The notes under the pieces are model-generated. The model worked only from the letters and a program-made list of their open reading frames with translations. It did no database searches and was not told where the DNA came from. Shown here piece by piece: positions 26,225-35,800 of a stretch of DNA of 64,000 bases. The translations under genes and the position numbers were made by a program. Location: contig NZ_AUGP01000017.1 in assembly GCF_000422725.1 (NCBI RefSeq), forward strand, positions 124,001-188,000, read 5' to 3'. This stretch comes from Flavobacterium subsaxonicum WB 4.1-42 = DSM 21790 (GTDB lineage Bacteria > Bacteroidota > Bacteroidia > Flavobacteriales > Flavobacteriaceae). Each line of letters starts with the position of its first letter. The first letter of the stretch is position 1.

Positions 26225-26285
26225 CACTCTTTTTTAGAAGATAGATTTGAGATGTGAGTATTTAGAAGTGAGATAATAGATGATA
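26225..26285. repeat. Low-complexity GATAGA/GAGAT word tract
   Basis: GAAGATAGATTTGAGATGTGAG, TTTAGAAGTGAGATAATAGATGATAGAC: short GAT and GAG words reiterate, in the same class as the other intergenic tracts. It lies between grpE and the convergent terminator of the epimerase gene. Confidence 0.5.
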
Positions 26286-26302
26286 GACCTACACCTTTAG
26301 CA

Positions 26303-26327
26303 TAAAAAAACCGCCTTTAGGGCGGTT
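26303..26327 (-). terminator. Intrinsic terminator overlapping the epimerase stop codon
   Basis: The arms AACCGCC (26309-26315) and GGCGGTT (26321-26327) enclose a 5-nt loop, and on the minus strand they are followed by T7. The distal arm includes the first bases of the stop codon of the gene ending at 26326. Confidence 0.8.
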
Positions 26328-27231
26328 ACTTTAATTCATGCTCTATAGCTTTTTCGAGCGAGAGGTATTTAAACTGGTATCCCTCTCCTATTATCTTTTT
26401 AGCGCTTACATTCTGGCTATCAAACAGCAGTGTGCTCATTTCGCCCAGTGCCAGCTGCATGGCAAACTGAGGGATGTTTGGCATAAAATAAGGTTTATCT
26501 AATACTTTGGCTATTGTTTTAACCAGCGCCGACTGGCTAACCGGATACGGAGCAACGGCATTATAGGCACCTTCCAATTCGTTTTTAAGCGCGTATACAT
26601 AAATACCTGCCAGATCGCGCAGGTTTATCCACGATTGTATTTGCTTGCCACTGCCAAAAGCGGCACCAAGGCCAAATTTTACCGGCCCGGCCAGTTCTTT
26701 TAAAACCCCGCCTTTGCCAGATAGTACCAAACCGGTACGTATTTTAGCTACTCTAATATCCAGGCGGCTAATCTGGTCGGCCGCTTCTTCCCATTTTTGC
26801 ACTACCGTTCCTAAAAACGAGTGGTCGCGTTCCGGGCTTTCTTCAGAGTATACTGCCTCTAAACTGCTTGGGTATATACCCGTAGCCGAAGCGCATATAA
26901 ACTGGTGCACTTTATTATCTGTGCCTTTTAAAAGTGTGTAGAGCAATTGCGTACTAAGAACACGGCTTTCTAAAATTTCTTCTTTATACTTTTGCGTCCA
27001 CCTTTTAGAGATAGAAGCCCCCGCCAGGTGAATTACAACATCTACATCATCAATACAATTAAAGTCTATATCACCCTTTTCAGGATTCCATAAAAAGCCT
27101 TTGTATTTTTCTTCGTTTTGTATTTTTTTTTCAGATGTGGTAAGGTAATTAATGTAAATACCGTTCTTTAGCAGCAGCGATACCAGTTCATTCCCTACAA
27201 GCCCCGTGGCCCCGGTAATTAAAACTTTCAT
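26326..27231 (-). CDS. TIGR01777 family epimerase (YfcH-like)
   Basis: A 301-residue NAD(P)-binding protein of the TIGR01777 subfamily of atypical SDR epimerases. The N-terminal nucleotide loop is ITGATGLVGNELVSLL, followed by VVIHLAGASISKRWT, SATGIYPSS and the C-terminal INLRDLAGIYVYALKN and the DUF1731-like end. The conserved YxxxK of classical SDRs is not obvious, as usual for the group. Its substrate is unknown. A box TAAATTTG (27255-27262, minus strand) precedes it. Confidence 0.9.
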   Translation of the reverse strand: MKVLITGATGLVGNELVSLLLKNGIYINYLTTSEKKIQNEEKYKGFLWNPEKGDIDFNCIDDVDVVIHLAGASISKRWTQKYKEEILESRVLSTQLLYTLLKGTDNKVHQFICASATGIYPSSLEAVYSEESPERDHSFLGTVVQKWEEAADQISRLDIRVAKIRTGLVLSGKGGVLKELAGPVKFGLGAAFGSGKQIQSWINLRDLAGIYVYALKNELEGAYNAVAPYPVSQSALVKTIAKVLDKPYFMPNIPQFAMQLALGEMSTLLFDSQNVSAKKIIGEGYQFKYLSLEKAIEHELK

Positions 27232-27254
27232 ATCTTCTTCTTTATCATTTGCTG

Positions 27255-27262
27255 CAAATTTA
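27255..27262 (-). promoter_or_regulatory. Putative -7 box for the epimerase gene
   Basis: TAAATTTG on the minus strand matches TAnnTTTG and lies 23 bp before the ATG at 27231. A TTG at the right distance is not clear. Confidence 0.45.
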
Positions 27263-27356
27263 TTTTACCTGCCCCAATTAAACGTAAAGCCGCCTTAGCT
27301 TTAACTAATGTTTATGACATATTACCCCTTTTGTTACAACATTATGCACAAAAGGA

Positions 27357-27809
27357 CTATTTAGCCTTAACGCTCCATTCAAAATCCATTTCAGATACCT
27401 GATCGCCTTTTTCATCAACCCCAATAGATTTCATCCAGAAGGTTTGCCCCTCGCCTGTTGCCACGGTGCGCTCTATAGCTTCTTTAATAAGATGGCCCTG
27501 TGTGCAGGTAAACGTAATCCTGCCACGTGCTTTTTTGCTAAAGTTACCTTTATTGTTAGCTACCAGCATAGAGATTTTTTTGCCGCTATTTTTTATATGA
27601 TACATTACCAGCGCTCCAGTGCTAAGTTCTGCCGCCATAGCCTGTACAGCAAAATACATACTGTTAAACGGGTTTTGGTTTATCCATTTATGTTTAACCG
27701 TTACGGTGCACTGCTCTGTAGAAATTTGTTTTACTCTAACCCCGCTAAAATAAGCCGAAGGCAGCTTAAAAAGCAGGAATGTATTGAGTTTAGATGGCGT
27801 AAATTCCAT
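27357..27809 (-). CDS. DUF4442 hotdog-fold protein, thioesterase-like
   Basis: A 150-residue protein of the DUF4442 family, related to hotdog thioesterases. It contains NPFNSMYFAVQAMAAELSTGALVM, with the long helix carrying AAELSTG that lies at the acyl-CoA binding cleft in the family, and the strands before and after. It may hydrolyse or bind acyl-CoA, which is family-level inference. It is on its own, divergent from the DUF4870 gene, and no partner is visible. Confidence 0.8.
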   Translation of the reverse strand: MEFTPSKLNTFLLFKLPSAYFSGVRVKQISTEQCTVTVKHKWINQNPFNSMYFAVQAMAAELSTGALVMYHIKNSGKKISMLVANNKGNFSKKARGRITFTCTQGHLIKEAIERTVATGEGQTFWMKSIGVDEKGDQVSEMDFEWSVKAK

Positions 27810-27894
27810 ATTTATAATTGATTTTCAGGCTAATTTACGTTTTATCTGTACCATTTCAAAATGTTAATATTTTGTTAAATATTAGTACTATGCG

Positions 27895-27926
27895 TTGCAC
27901 ACTACCTTTCTTTAGCCATATATTTG
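27895..27926 (+). promoter_or_regulatory. Promoter of the DUF4870 gene
   Basis: TTG (27895-27897) is 21 bp upstream of TATATTTG (27919-27926), the Bacteroidota -33/-7 pair. The ATG follows 31 bp later. Confidence 0.7.
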
Positions 27927-27957
27927 CATAGGATATTAATAGACATAAGCCTCTACT

Positions 27958-28434
27958 ATGGAAACAACAGCAAACAAAACCACCGCAACCTTACTACAAC
28001 TTAGCGCTTTAACGCAGTACTTTTTTCCGTTTGGTAACTTTATTTTCCCTGTTTTAATATGGAGCGCCAAAAAAAACGAATCGGAGTTTGTAGATTATAA
28101 TGGCAAACAGGCCATCAATTTTCAGTTAAGCCTATTTATTTACGCTATAGTAATTGTAATAATTTCTATTCCGGTTTTTATCTATTGCCTGTTTAGCAGC
28201 GTAGATTTTGCCTTTTTAGATAACAGCGACTGGGTTATAGAAAGCAACAGCCGTTGGGTAGTAGAAAATTTTGATACCGAAAAAATTCCAAGCCTTATTG
28301 CCATAGCAGCTATTGTAGGATTTATACTTGTTGTGATGAAGATAGCCGAGTTTTTCCTGATCATCTATTCGGCCGTAAAAAACAGCAATGGCATTAAAAG
28401 CAATTATCCGTTTACCATAAAATTTATTAAATAA
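27958..28434 (+). CDS. DUF4870 membrane protein
   Basis: A 158-residue membrane protein of the DUF4870 family. The N-terminus has LSALTQYFFPFGNFIFPVLIW, then the diagnostic NESEFVDYNGKQAINFQLSLFIYAIV, and a C-terminal TM helix (about 115-138, LIAIAAIVGFILVVMKIAEFFLII). The central loop is extracytoplasmic and acidic (about 80-108). The family is often found with PspC and envelope-stress genes, as here, since it opens a cluster that includes PadR, PspC and DUF2807 genes. The role is unknown. The promoter just upstream fits the -33/-7 consensus. Confidence 0.85.
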   Translation: METTANKTTATLLQLSALTQYFFPFGNFIFPVLIWSAKKNESEFVDYNGKQAINFQLSLFIYAIVIVIISIPVFIYCLFSSVDFAFLDNSDWVIESNSRWVVENFDTEKIPSLIAIAAIVGFILVVMKIAEFFLIIYSAVKNSNGIKSNYPFTIKFIK

Positions 28435-28579
28435 AAAAATGCCTCATCAGCATTAATACCGCCTGTTTGCCGGCAACAGGCCCACTCCAGCGGAGTTCAG
28501 TCATCAATCAATCATCGAATCATCATCAATCAAATCAATCACCCACAAGCCGGCAGGCGGGTAAAAAAACCGAACAGTT
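28435..28579. repeat. Hairpin and ATCAATC word tract
   Basis: GCCTGTT (28461-28467) and AACAGGC (28475-28481) pair around TGCCGGC. Then CTCC-AGC-GGAG forms a small stem and CATCAATCAATCATCG repeats ATC words up to about 28545. GCCGGCAGGCGGG near 28551-28563 mirrors the first stem. There is no T-run, so it could be a processing or attenuation site before the DUF2807 gene. Confidence 0.55.
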
Positions 28580-29347
28580 ATGAAATTATTATTAATTACA
28601 GCATTTACAGGCCTCATCAGCCTTGGTGCACAAGCCCAGGTAACCCAGCAGCGACAGGCGTACGACGTTACAAAAATTGAAGTTAACAACGGTATAGAGG
28701 TGGTGTTTACACAGGCCGATACCGCAGCCCTATCGGTACAAACCAACAGCGACACTAATTTTGCAAACATTATTACAGAGCACAAAGGCAACACATTAAA
28801 AATTTACATGAAAACGCCCGAAGACAACAAAACATTGGTTATAGCGCCTGCAAAGGTATATGTAACCCAAAAAAATGTAACCGTGTTTAAGGTAGCAGGC
28901 AGTGCTATTATAAAATCTTACGATACACTGCACATGCCGCAGGTTAGTATTAATGTAGCATCGGGCGCTATGTTTATTGCCAATATGGAGATAGAAGGCT
29001 CCTGCACGGTTAAGGTAGCCGGTGGCGCAGGCTTTAGGGGCAAAGTTATTACCGATAGCTTTAAAGGCGATGCCCGTGGTGGTGCTTACATAAGGCTTTC
29101 GGGCACTGCCAAAACAGCCGATATGTATTGCAGCAGCGCATCGTTACAAGCCGGCAAGTTTGTTTGCAGCTGGGTAGAGGTGTTTGCCAAAAATGCTTCG
29201 GCAGTATTTATAGGGGCCGATGCTTACATTAAAGCTAATGCCGATGGCTCGTCTGCCATTACGTACTACGGCGATCCTGCCAAAACAGAATTTGGCCCTA
29301 ATGCCTATGCTGTTAAAAGAGATAATTTTAATTTTACACTAAACTAA
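28580..29347 (+). CDS. Exported DUF2807 (GIN domain) protein
   Basis: A 255-residue protein with signal peptide MKLLLITAFTGLISLGAQAQ and a DUF2807 domain, a right-handed parallel beta-helix made of short repeats. The recognised start is AYDVTKIEVNNGIEVVFTQADT. It is likely periplasmic or outer-membrane associated. Members are called putative autotransporter-like adhesins, but the function is unknown. It is the first of three DUF2807 genes in this window and precedes a PadR/PspC unit. Confidence 0.85.
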   Translation: MKLLLITAFTGLISLGAQAQVTQQRQAYDVTKIEVNNGIEVVFTQADTAALSVQTNSDTNFANIITEHKGNTLKIYMKTPEDNKTLVIAPAKVYVTQKNVTVFKVAGSAIIKSYDTLHMPQVSINVASGAMFIANMEIEGSCTVKVAGGAGFRGKVITDSFKGDARGGAYIRLSGTAKTADMYCSSASLQAGKFVCSWVEVFAKNASAVFIGADAYIKANADGSSAITYYGDPAKTEFGPNAYAVKRDNFNFTLN

Positions 29348-29398
29348 GACACACACAACTGCCCTAACCCGGCGCTAAAAATAAATACATGAAAGCTT

Positions 29399-29737
29399 AT
29401 GAATATTGAGAACACCAAAGCCCAAATGCGTAAGGGAGTTTTGGAATTCTGCATCCTGTCTGTTTTAAAAGAAAAAGATGCATATACTTCAGAAATACTG
29501 GATACCCTTAAAAACGCTAAGCTGCTTGTTGTGGAGGGCACGGTTTACCCACTGCTTACAAGATTAAAAAACGACGGCCTGCTAAACTACCGTTGGGAAG
29601 AATCGACATCGGGGCCGCCCAGAAAGTATTACGGATTAACCGATGAAGGAAAAGAATTTTTAAAAGAATTAAGCATTACCTGGACAGAACTGTCTGATGC
29701 AGTAAATATAATAACCAGCCAAAAAGCACAGTCATGA
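29399..29737 (+). CDS. PadR family transcriptional regulator
   Basis: A 112-residue winged-helix regulator of the PadR family: MRKGVLEFCILSVLKEKDAYTSEILDTL, then the recognition part VVEGTVYPLLTRLKNDGLLNYRWEESTSGPPRKYYGLTDEGKEFL. These are the family core positions. The C-terminal helix is short, as in the minimal PadR type. It ends in an ATGA overlap with the PspC gene, so the two are coupled, and the natural inference is that it controls this envelope cluster. Its inducer is not known. Confidence 0.9.
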   Translation: MNIENTKAQMRKGVLEFCILSVLKEKDAYTSEILDTLKNAKLLVVEGTVYPLLTRLKNDGLLNYRWEESTSGPPRKYYGLTDEGKEFLKELSITWTELSDAVNIITSQKAQS

Positions 29738-31527
29738 ACAAAACAGTAAGTATAAATTTAGGAGGTTTCTTTTTTCATATAGATGAAGACGCCTATCAAA
29801 AGCTTAACCGCTATTTTGATGCCATAAGGCGTTCGCTTTCGCCGGATGGCCGAGACGAGATCATGAGTGATATAGAGGGCAGGATTGCAGAACTGCTTAC
29901 TGAAAAGCTTAATAACGATAAACAGGTAGTTAGCGTTACAGAGGTAGACCACGTTATTGCCGTTATGGGCCAGCCCGAAGATTACCGTATAGACGAAGAC
30001 GATACAAGCACCAACAGCAGCTACAAGGCGCCTAACTTTACCTTTCCGTTCCCGCAGACTAAAAAGTTTTACAGGGATGCCGATAAAGCCATAATTGGTG
30101 GTGTATGCGCAGGCCTTGGCCACTATTTTAGGATAGACCCATTGTGGGTAAGGATCTTGTTTATAGTATCTCCATTTGTAACCTTTGGTACCAGTGCCTT
30201 TGTATACATACTGCTTTGGATATTAATTCCGCAGGCTATTACAACTACCGAAAAACTGGAAATGACGGGCGAGCCCATCAATATTTCAAACATAGAAAAA
30301 AAGGTTAAGGAAGAGTTTAGCCAGTTTGCCGATAAGTTTGGCAATGTAGATTATGATAAAATTGGCCACAACGTTAAAACCGGTGCCGAAAGGCTGGGTA
30401 CGGGCGTTAGCACCGCAGTACTGGCCATACTTAAAGCTATAGCTAAGGTTATTGGGGCATTAATTGTTATTTTTAGTGCTATCATGCTAGGGTCTTTGGT
30501 AGTAGGTCTGCTGGCCATGCTAACATCATCATCGCTTGCCGGAGATGCCTGGTACCCTTATGTAAACAGCATGAATTATACCAATACACCTATGTGGGTT
30601 ATAGGCATAGTGGGCTTTCTTGCCCTGGCAATACCGCTATTCTCATTATTTCTGTTGGGTTTAAAAATACTGTCAGACAATTTAAGGCCGGTTGGCAACT
30701 TAACAAAATATACGCTGCTTGTGTTGTGGATAGTATCTGTAAGTGCCTGTATTTATCTGGGCATTATGCAATCGGCACAGTTTGCCAACGAGGGAAAAAC
30801 GGTTAGCAAAACCGAAATTAACCTTGCAAGGACCGATACACTTCATGTAAAATTTAGGTATAACGAGTACTTTACAAAATCGCTTCACCATGATTACGAC
30901 TTCCGCTTTAAGCAGGATTCGCTTGGTAACGAGGTTATATACAGTAACGATGTCCAGTTTTTTGTTCTTAAAACAGATGAAGCCAAGCCTTACCTGCAAA
31001 TAGAGCGCATTGCCAGCGGCGGTACGCTGCAACAGGCAAGAAAATCGGCAGAAATTATTAAGTATGGCTTTAAAATTGAAGGAAATAACTTAATTTTAGA
31101 CAATTATTTGCTTACCGGCGGAGACAACAATGCCAAATACCGCAAGCAGCGTGTAGAGATATTTTTATACCTGCCGGAGGGTACGTACTTTCATCCTGAT
31201 AAAAGCTTACAGGATTACGACCAGAGCGACGATGAGTTTTTTAACCTTTGGTTTGATGGCGACCACAAGTACCAGATGACTAAAGATAACGTTAAGTGCC
31301 TGGATTGTGTTGAAGGTGAAGAAGGCAACCAGTTTGGCGATAACGGCGACGAAGGCAATACTGAGCAGATAAAAGAGCAACTGAAACAACAGGCTGCCGA
31401 CATGAAAGTGCAGGCGGAAGAGATGAAGATACAGGCCGAGCAACAGGCTAAAGAAATGAAGGTGCAGGCCGAGGAAATGAAAAAACAGGCTGAGCAGATG
31501 GAAAAGGATGCCAAAAACATGCAGTAA
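29734..31527 (+). CDS. PspC domain membrane protein with C-terminal coiled coil
   Basis: A 597-residue protein. Residues 1-95 form a cytoplasmic domain (NLGGFFFHIDEDAYQKLNRYFDAIR, DEIMSDIEGRIAELL). The PspC domain (about 105-170) contains KAIIGGVCAGLGHYFRIDPLWVRILFI and one TM helix. Further TM helices lie at about 230-260, 290-315 and 330-350, and a long extracytoplasmic part follows. The last 60 residues form a coiled coil of repeats KVQAEEMK and KKQAEQ. PspC proteins take part in phage-shock type envelope-stress signalling. It is coupled to PadR (4-bp overlap) and followed by DUF2807. A fuller version of the PadR-PspC-DUF2807 module is recurrent in Bacteroidota. Confidence 0.9.
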   Translation: MNKTVSINLGGFFFHIDEDAYQKLNRYFDAIRRSLSPDGRDEIMSDIEGRIAELLTEKLNNDKQVVSVTEVDHVIAVMGQPEDYRIDEDDTSTNSSYKAPNFTFPFPQTKKFYRDADKAIIGGVCAGLGHYFRIDPLWVRILFIVSPFVTFGTSAFVYILLWILIPQAITTTEKLEMTGEPINISNIEKKVKEEFSQFADKFGNVDYDKIGHNVKTGAERLGTGVSTAVLAILKAIAKVIGALIVIFSAIMLGSLVVGLLAMLTSSSLAGDAWYPYVNSMNYTNTPMWVIGIVGFLALAIPLFSLFLLGLKILSDNLRPVGNLTKYTLLVLWIVSVSACIYLGIMQSAQFANEGKTVSKTEINLARTDTLHVKFRYNEYFTKSLHHDYDFRFKQDSLGNEVIYSNDVQFFVLKTDEAKPYLQIERIASGGTLQQARKSAEIIKYGFKIEGNNLILDNYLLTGGDNNAKYRKQRVEIFLYLPEGTYFHPDKSLQDYDQSDDEFFNLWFDGDHKYQMTKDNVKCLDCVEGEEGNQFGDNGDEGNTEQIKEQLKQQAADMKVQAEEMKIQAEQQAKEMKVQAEEMKKQAEQMEKDAKNMQ

Positions 31528-31567
31528 GGTTTTTAAAGATCAACCAACAAATTAAAATATAAATACC

Positions 31568-32296
31568 ATGATTAAAGTTATTGTACACATAGCCCAAGCC
31601 ATAATTGCTGTGGTTGTTGCCCTGCTTTTTTCTTCGTGTAATATGGAAACGGTAGATGGTAGCGGTAACGTTACCAAACAAACCAGAACGGTTAGCGGAG
31701 AGTTTACAAGCGTTACAGCATCGAGCGGATTAGACGTTTACATAGAACAGGGCGTTAACAGGTCAGTGGTGGTAGAGGCAGATGATAACCTACAGCAGCA
31801 TATTAAGGTAGAGGCCTCTGGTACAGAACTTAAAATTACCAGCGATGTAAATATTGGTAATTCCGAATCTAAAAAAATTACCGTTGTATTGCCCGAAATT
31901 ACCGGTATAGAAGCTAACAGCGGATCAGGGGTTAAAGGCAAAACGGTTTTAAAAACCGATAAGGTTAAACTTAATGCCAACAGCGCAGGGGTGTTAGAAG
32001 TTACTGTTATTGCAAAAGATGTTGTTTGCGAAACCAGCAGCTCGGGCACTGTTAAGCTACTGGGATCTACAGAAAACCTTGATGCCGAAGCCAGCAGCGG
32101 CAGTACCTTAAACGCAGGCGAGCTTAAAACAATTAATGCCGATGCAGAAGCAAGCAGCGGTGCCAGCCTTATTGTAAACCCTACCGAAAAACTTGCAGCA
32201 GATGCATCAAGTGGTAGCTCTATACGATATCTTACTACCCCTGTTAAAAAGATAAGCACAACATCAGACTCCGGAGGCTCTGTCTCAAAACAATAA
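31568..32296 (+). CDS. DUF2807 lipoprotein
   Basis: A 242-residue lipoprotein: TM-like signal (IAQAIIAVVVALLFSSC) with the lipobox cysteine, then a DUF2807 beta-helix whose turns are rich in serine (SASSGLDVYIEQG, TSSSGTVKLLGST, DAEASSGSTLNAG, DAEASSGASLIV, ADASSGSS). The turns repeat every 20-21 residues. It is probably anchored in the outer membrane facing the periplasm or the outside. It is the last gene of the PadR-PspC unit, 40 bp after PspC, and a terminator follows. Confidence 0.85.
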   Translation: MIKVIVHIAQAIIAVVVALLFSSCNMETVDGSGNVTKQTRTVSGEFTSVTASSGLDVYIEQGVNRSVVVEADDNLQQHIKVEASGTELKITSDVNIGNSESKKITVVLPEITGIEANSGSGVKGKTVLKTDKVKLNANSAGVLEVTVIAKDVVCETSSSGTVKLLGSTENLDAEASSGSTLNAGELKTINADAEASSGASLIVNPTEKLAADASSGSSIRYLTTPVKKISTTSDSGGSVSKQ

Positions 32297-32307
32297 AAAG
32301 ATTTAAT

Positions 32308-32334
32308 ATGCCCACTTAATGGTGGGCATTTTTT
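32308..32334 (+). terminator. Intrinsic terminator of the PspC/DUF2807 unit
   Basis: ATGCCCAC (32308-32315) and GTGGGCAT (32322-32329) pair around a 6-nt loop and T6 follows. It lies 12 bp after the stop and would also serve the convergent rhodanese gene. Confidence 0.85.
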
Positions 32335-32344
32335 ATATACTATT

Positions 32345-32740
32345 TCAACAAGCACACTCAATTTTCTCCCCGCCTTTATTAGCATTAGTGCCCTCGGTGG
32401 CATAGCCATCAAACTTCCACCACTGTATACCCCCTATTAATTCTTTTACTTTAAAGCCTAAGCGTGCCATATTTAAAGCGCCTTTGGTAGATGCATTACA
32501 GCCAATACCATCGCAATAAGTTACGTATAAAACATCCTTATCCAAATGTGCGGTACTTTCGGCAGTCATTTCGCGGTGCGGCAGGTTTATAGCGTTCGGA
32601 ATGTGCTCTACCTCAAAACCAAAAGCCTTGCGGGCATCAAGGGGCATAATCTTTTCGCCGTTGTTCAGCGCCTCAAAAAGGTCGGATGCATCTATCTCAT
32701 AAGCCAGTTTGTTCTCGTAATGTTTAATTTGCGCTTCCAT
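32345..32740 (-). CDS. Rhodanese-like domain protein
   Basis: A 131-residue single rhodanese domain: opening LFEALNNGEKIMPLDARKAFGFEVEHIPNAINLPHREM and an active-site loop YCDGIGCNASTKGALNMARLGF, in which a cysteine heads the loop. It may transfer or bind sulfane sulfur, or act in redox sensing. The tail CAC adds cysteines. It is a lone gene between the convergent PspC unit and the protease gene. No partner is seen. Confidence 0.85.
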   Translation of the reverse strand: MEAQIKHYENKLAYEIDASDLFEALNNGEKIMPLDARKAFGFEVEHIPNAINLPHREMTAESTAHLDKDVLYVTYCDGIGCNASTKGALNMARLGFKVKELIGGIQWWKFDGYATEGTNANKGGEKIECAC

Positions 32741-32819
32741 TTTGTGTCGTAGTTAGTTGTAATTAAATATGATGCTAATTGCAAACGGCCACCCTTTGGA
32801 GGCAGCCGTTTACGTTGGT

Positions 32820-35800
32820 TTATTTCTTTTTCAAAAGCTCTTCAACAGCTTTTGCCAGTTGCTGGTCTTCGCCGGCGTTTAACTGTGTTGGTTCGTTCTT
32901 AACCTTAACATCGGGCTCTAACTGAAAGTTCTCCATCAGCTTGCCCTCGTTAACGGTACGCATGCCTATTTGCGGTATCCCGAAGATGGTTTTGCCATCT
33001 ATCATTTTTTCCCACCAAACAGCAGTGCCCGTACCCGGCACCGGCATGCCTATCAGCTTGCCAATACCCAGTGCTTTATAGGTGTACGGAAACATGTGCG
33101 CATCGCTATAGTTACCCTCGCTTATAAGCACCACCGATGGTTTATGCCATTTAAACTGCGGCTCTGTACCCAGGTTCTTCTGCCCTCTTGGTTCAAAGCT
33201 CATATACGTCTTTCCACTCAAAAAGGTAGCAAGGTCGTCGTGCAGCCATCCGCCACCGTTAAAACGGGTATCTACAATAAGGGCATCGGCATCATTATAT
33301 TTACCAAGGGCTTTTTCAAACACTTCCCTAAAGCTTTCAGAATTCATGCCCTGTACGTGTACATAGCCCAGTTTACCACCCGACAGGCGGTCTACGTCTT
33401 TCTCCCTGTTTTTAACCCAGCGGTCGTAAGCCAGTTGGCCTTCTTTGCCAATGGTAATAGGCTCTACAACCTCGTTCCAGCGTTTGCCGGTTTTGTCATC
33501 AAAAAAGCTAACCAGCACTTTCTTATCAGCTTTCCTGTTCAGCAGCGCGTAATAGTTTTGATCGGGCGTAATTTTAGTACCGTCTATAGCCTCTATAATA
33601 AATCCGTCCCTGATTTTTTGCTTGGCTTTAAACAGCGGGCTCCTATCCAGCACCTCTACTATCCTTACGCCGTTGCCGGTGTACTTGTTATCTAAATATA
33701 CCCCAAGCGACGCCGTGGCATCGCTGCCCGCTTTACGCTCAGGCCTGTAGCGGCCACCCGTGTGCGAAGCATTAACCTCGCCCAGCATTTCGCTAAGCAA
33801 ATCGGCAAAATCTACCGAGTTGTTTATGTATGGCAAAAACTTAGCGTACTCATTTTTATAGAAATCCCAGTCTACACCATGCAGGTCTTCCAGGTAAAAT
33901 TTCTTTTTAAACTGCCTCCAGGCATGCTCAAACATATAGGCACGTTCGGCAGTTTCATTTAAATTCATTTCTGCCGAAAAGTTAACCGGCTCTTTTTTAG
34001 CATCTTTAACGGCAATTTTTACAAGCCTGCCGCCTTTGTCTATAAGGTAAATGTTCTCTTCTTTAGTATCCAGCACTATTTTAGAATCTTCGCTGTTAAG
34101 GTTTACAAACAGCTTGGTTTCCTTCTCGCGGAATTTTGTCCTCCACAGGTTGGTACCCTCCTCAAAACGGGTTAGGTAATAAATGTTCTCGGCATCTTTA
34201 TCTACCACAAAATCAGACAGTCTCGACGAATGTATGGTTAGCTTAACCTTACGGTCCTGCAGGCCTTCAAAATCTATTTTAACCGGCTTAACTGCCTCTT
34301 TTTTATCATCTTCCTTATCTTTATCCTTGCGTTTTTTATCTTTCTTATCCTTATTATCTTTATCGTCGTCTTTACCTTTTTTGGCATCGCTTTGCTCTTT
34401 CCAAAGGGCATATTCGGCTTTGCTCAGCTCAAATTTCTTTTGGGCATTTTCTGTAAGGAACACAGCATATACATCGCTTTCAGACCCCCAGCTGCCGTGC
34501 GAACGGTAACCGTCTTTGTCAGACGCCCAGTACACCATTTCGCCCTCCATGCCAAACTTAGGCATCTGATTGTTGTACCCGCTCTGGCTCAGGTTAATAG
34601 GCGGTTTGCCATCGTTAACATTAATAAGGCCAATATCGGTATTCCAACGCTCGTAAGCCATGTAGGGCACTAACAGCCATTTACTATCAGGCGACCACGT
34701 AAAATACTGGTCGCCATCCTGGTACGAGTAATTTTTCTGGCCTGATAAAACGGTACGCACCGCACCGCTTGCTATGTTTTTGATACGAACCGTGGTACGC
34801 TCCTCTAAAAAGGCAATTTCTTTGCCATCCGGCGAATATTGTGCCTGAAACGACTCTTTACCCGAGCTTACCACTGCCGTTTCTTTAAACTGTGTAGCAT
34901 CAAAAAAGTACTTATCGTCTTTGTTTACAAGGCTGGTTTCATAGATATTCCAGCATCCGCCACGCTCTCCTGAATATAAAAGGCTGCGCCCATCGGGACT
35001 GAATTGTATGTTACGCTCCTGCTCAGGCGTGTCGGTAATCCTTTTAGTAATGCCGAATTCGGTGCTCACTACAAATACCTCGCCGTGCGCTATAAAGGCT
35101 TCTTCTTTACCGTTAGGAGAGATTGCAAAATCCTCGGCATCAGCACGTAGCGTTTCCACCACCTTCTCGTTATAACGGTCATCACTCTGTATGCTTATAG
35201 CTACTTTTTTAGGCTGGCCGCCATCGGTCTGGGTATAAATTTCGCCATCCCAGGTATAGCAAAGCGTACCATTATTAGCGCGGCTTAAAAAGCGCACCGG
35301 GTTCTTGGTATAGTTGGTTACCTGTTGGGCATTGCTCTCTTTATTATTTATAAGGCTTGCCTTCCAAACATTAAAGGTGCCGTTTCTTTCACTTAAAAAG
35401 TAGTACTCGTTATTGTTGCCAAAAACAGGGTTACGCTCTTCGGTATTAGTCTCAGTAACTTCACTATAAGTTTTGGTTTTGATGTCATAGATCCACAAAT
35501 CTCGCGTAACCGAAGACGTCTGGTGCTTACGGAATGGGTCTTCGTAACCTTTTCTGTCGTGATAGAATATCCTGCTGCCATCGGCACTAAAAGTTGCCAT
35601 TTCGGCCGGCACTGCGGTAATACGTTTTTCCATGCCGCCTGCCGTGCTAACCTCGTATAATTCAGGCAAAAGCGCCGTTGGGTATATAGAGCTTGCGGCA
35701 TCATCTAACCTTGCAGCGGTAAAGATAACTTTATCGCCAGCGGGGTTAAAATCAGTAGGCACATCGTCTGTGCTATAATAGGTTAGCCTTTTAGACACAC

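Noticed and set aside
28500..28545. ATCAATC word tract as a possible CRISPR or VNTR
   Set aside because: The words have no fixed unit length or spacers, so it is only low-complexity sequence.
31738..32412. A 224-aa minus-strand frame across the DUF2807 lipoprotein
   Set aside because: The serine-rich repeats of the plus-strand gene create this shadow. It also runs across the terminator into the rhodanese gene.
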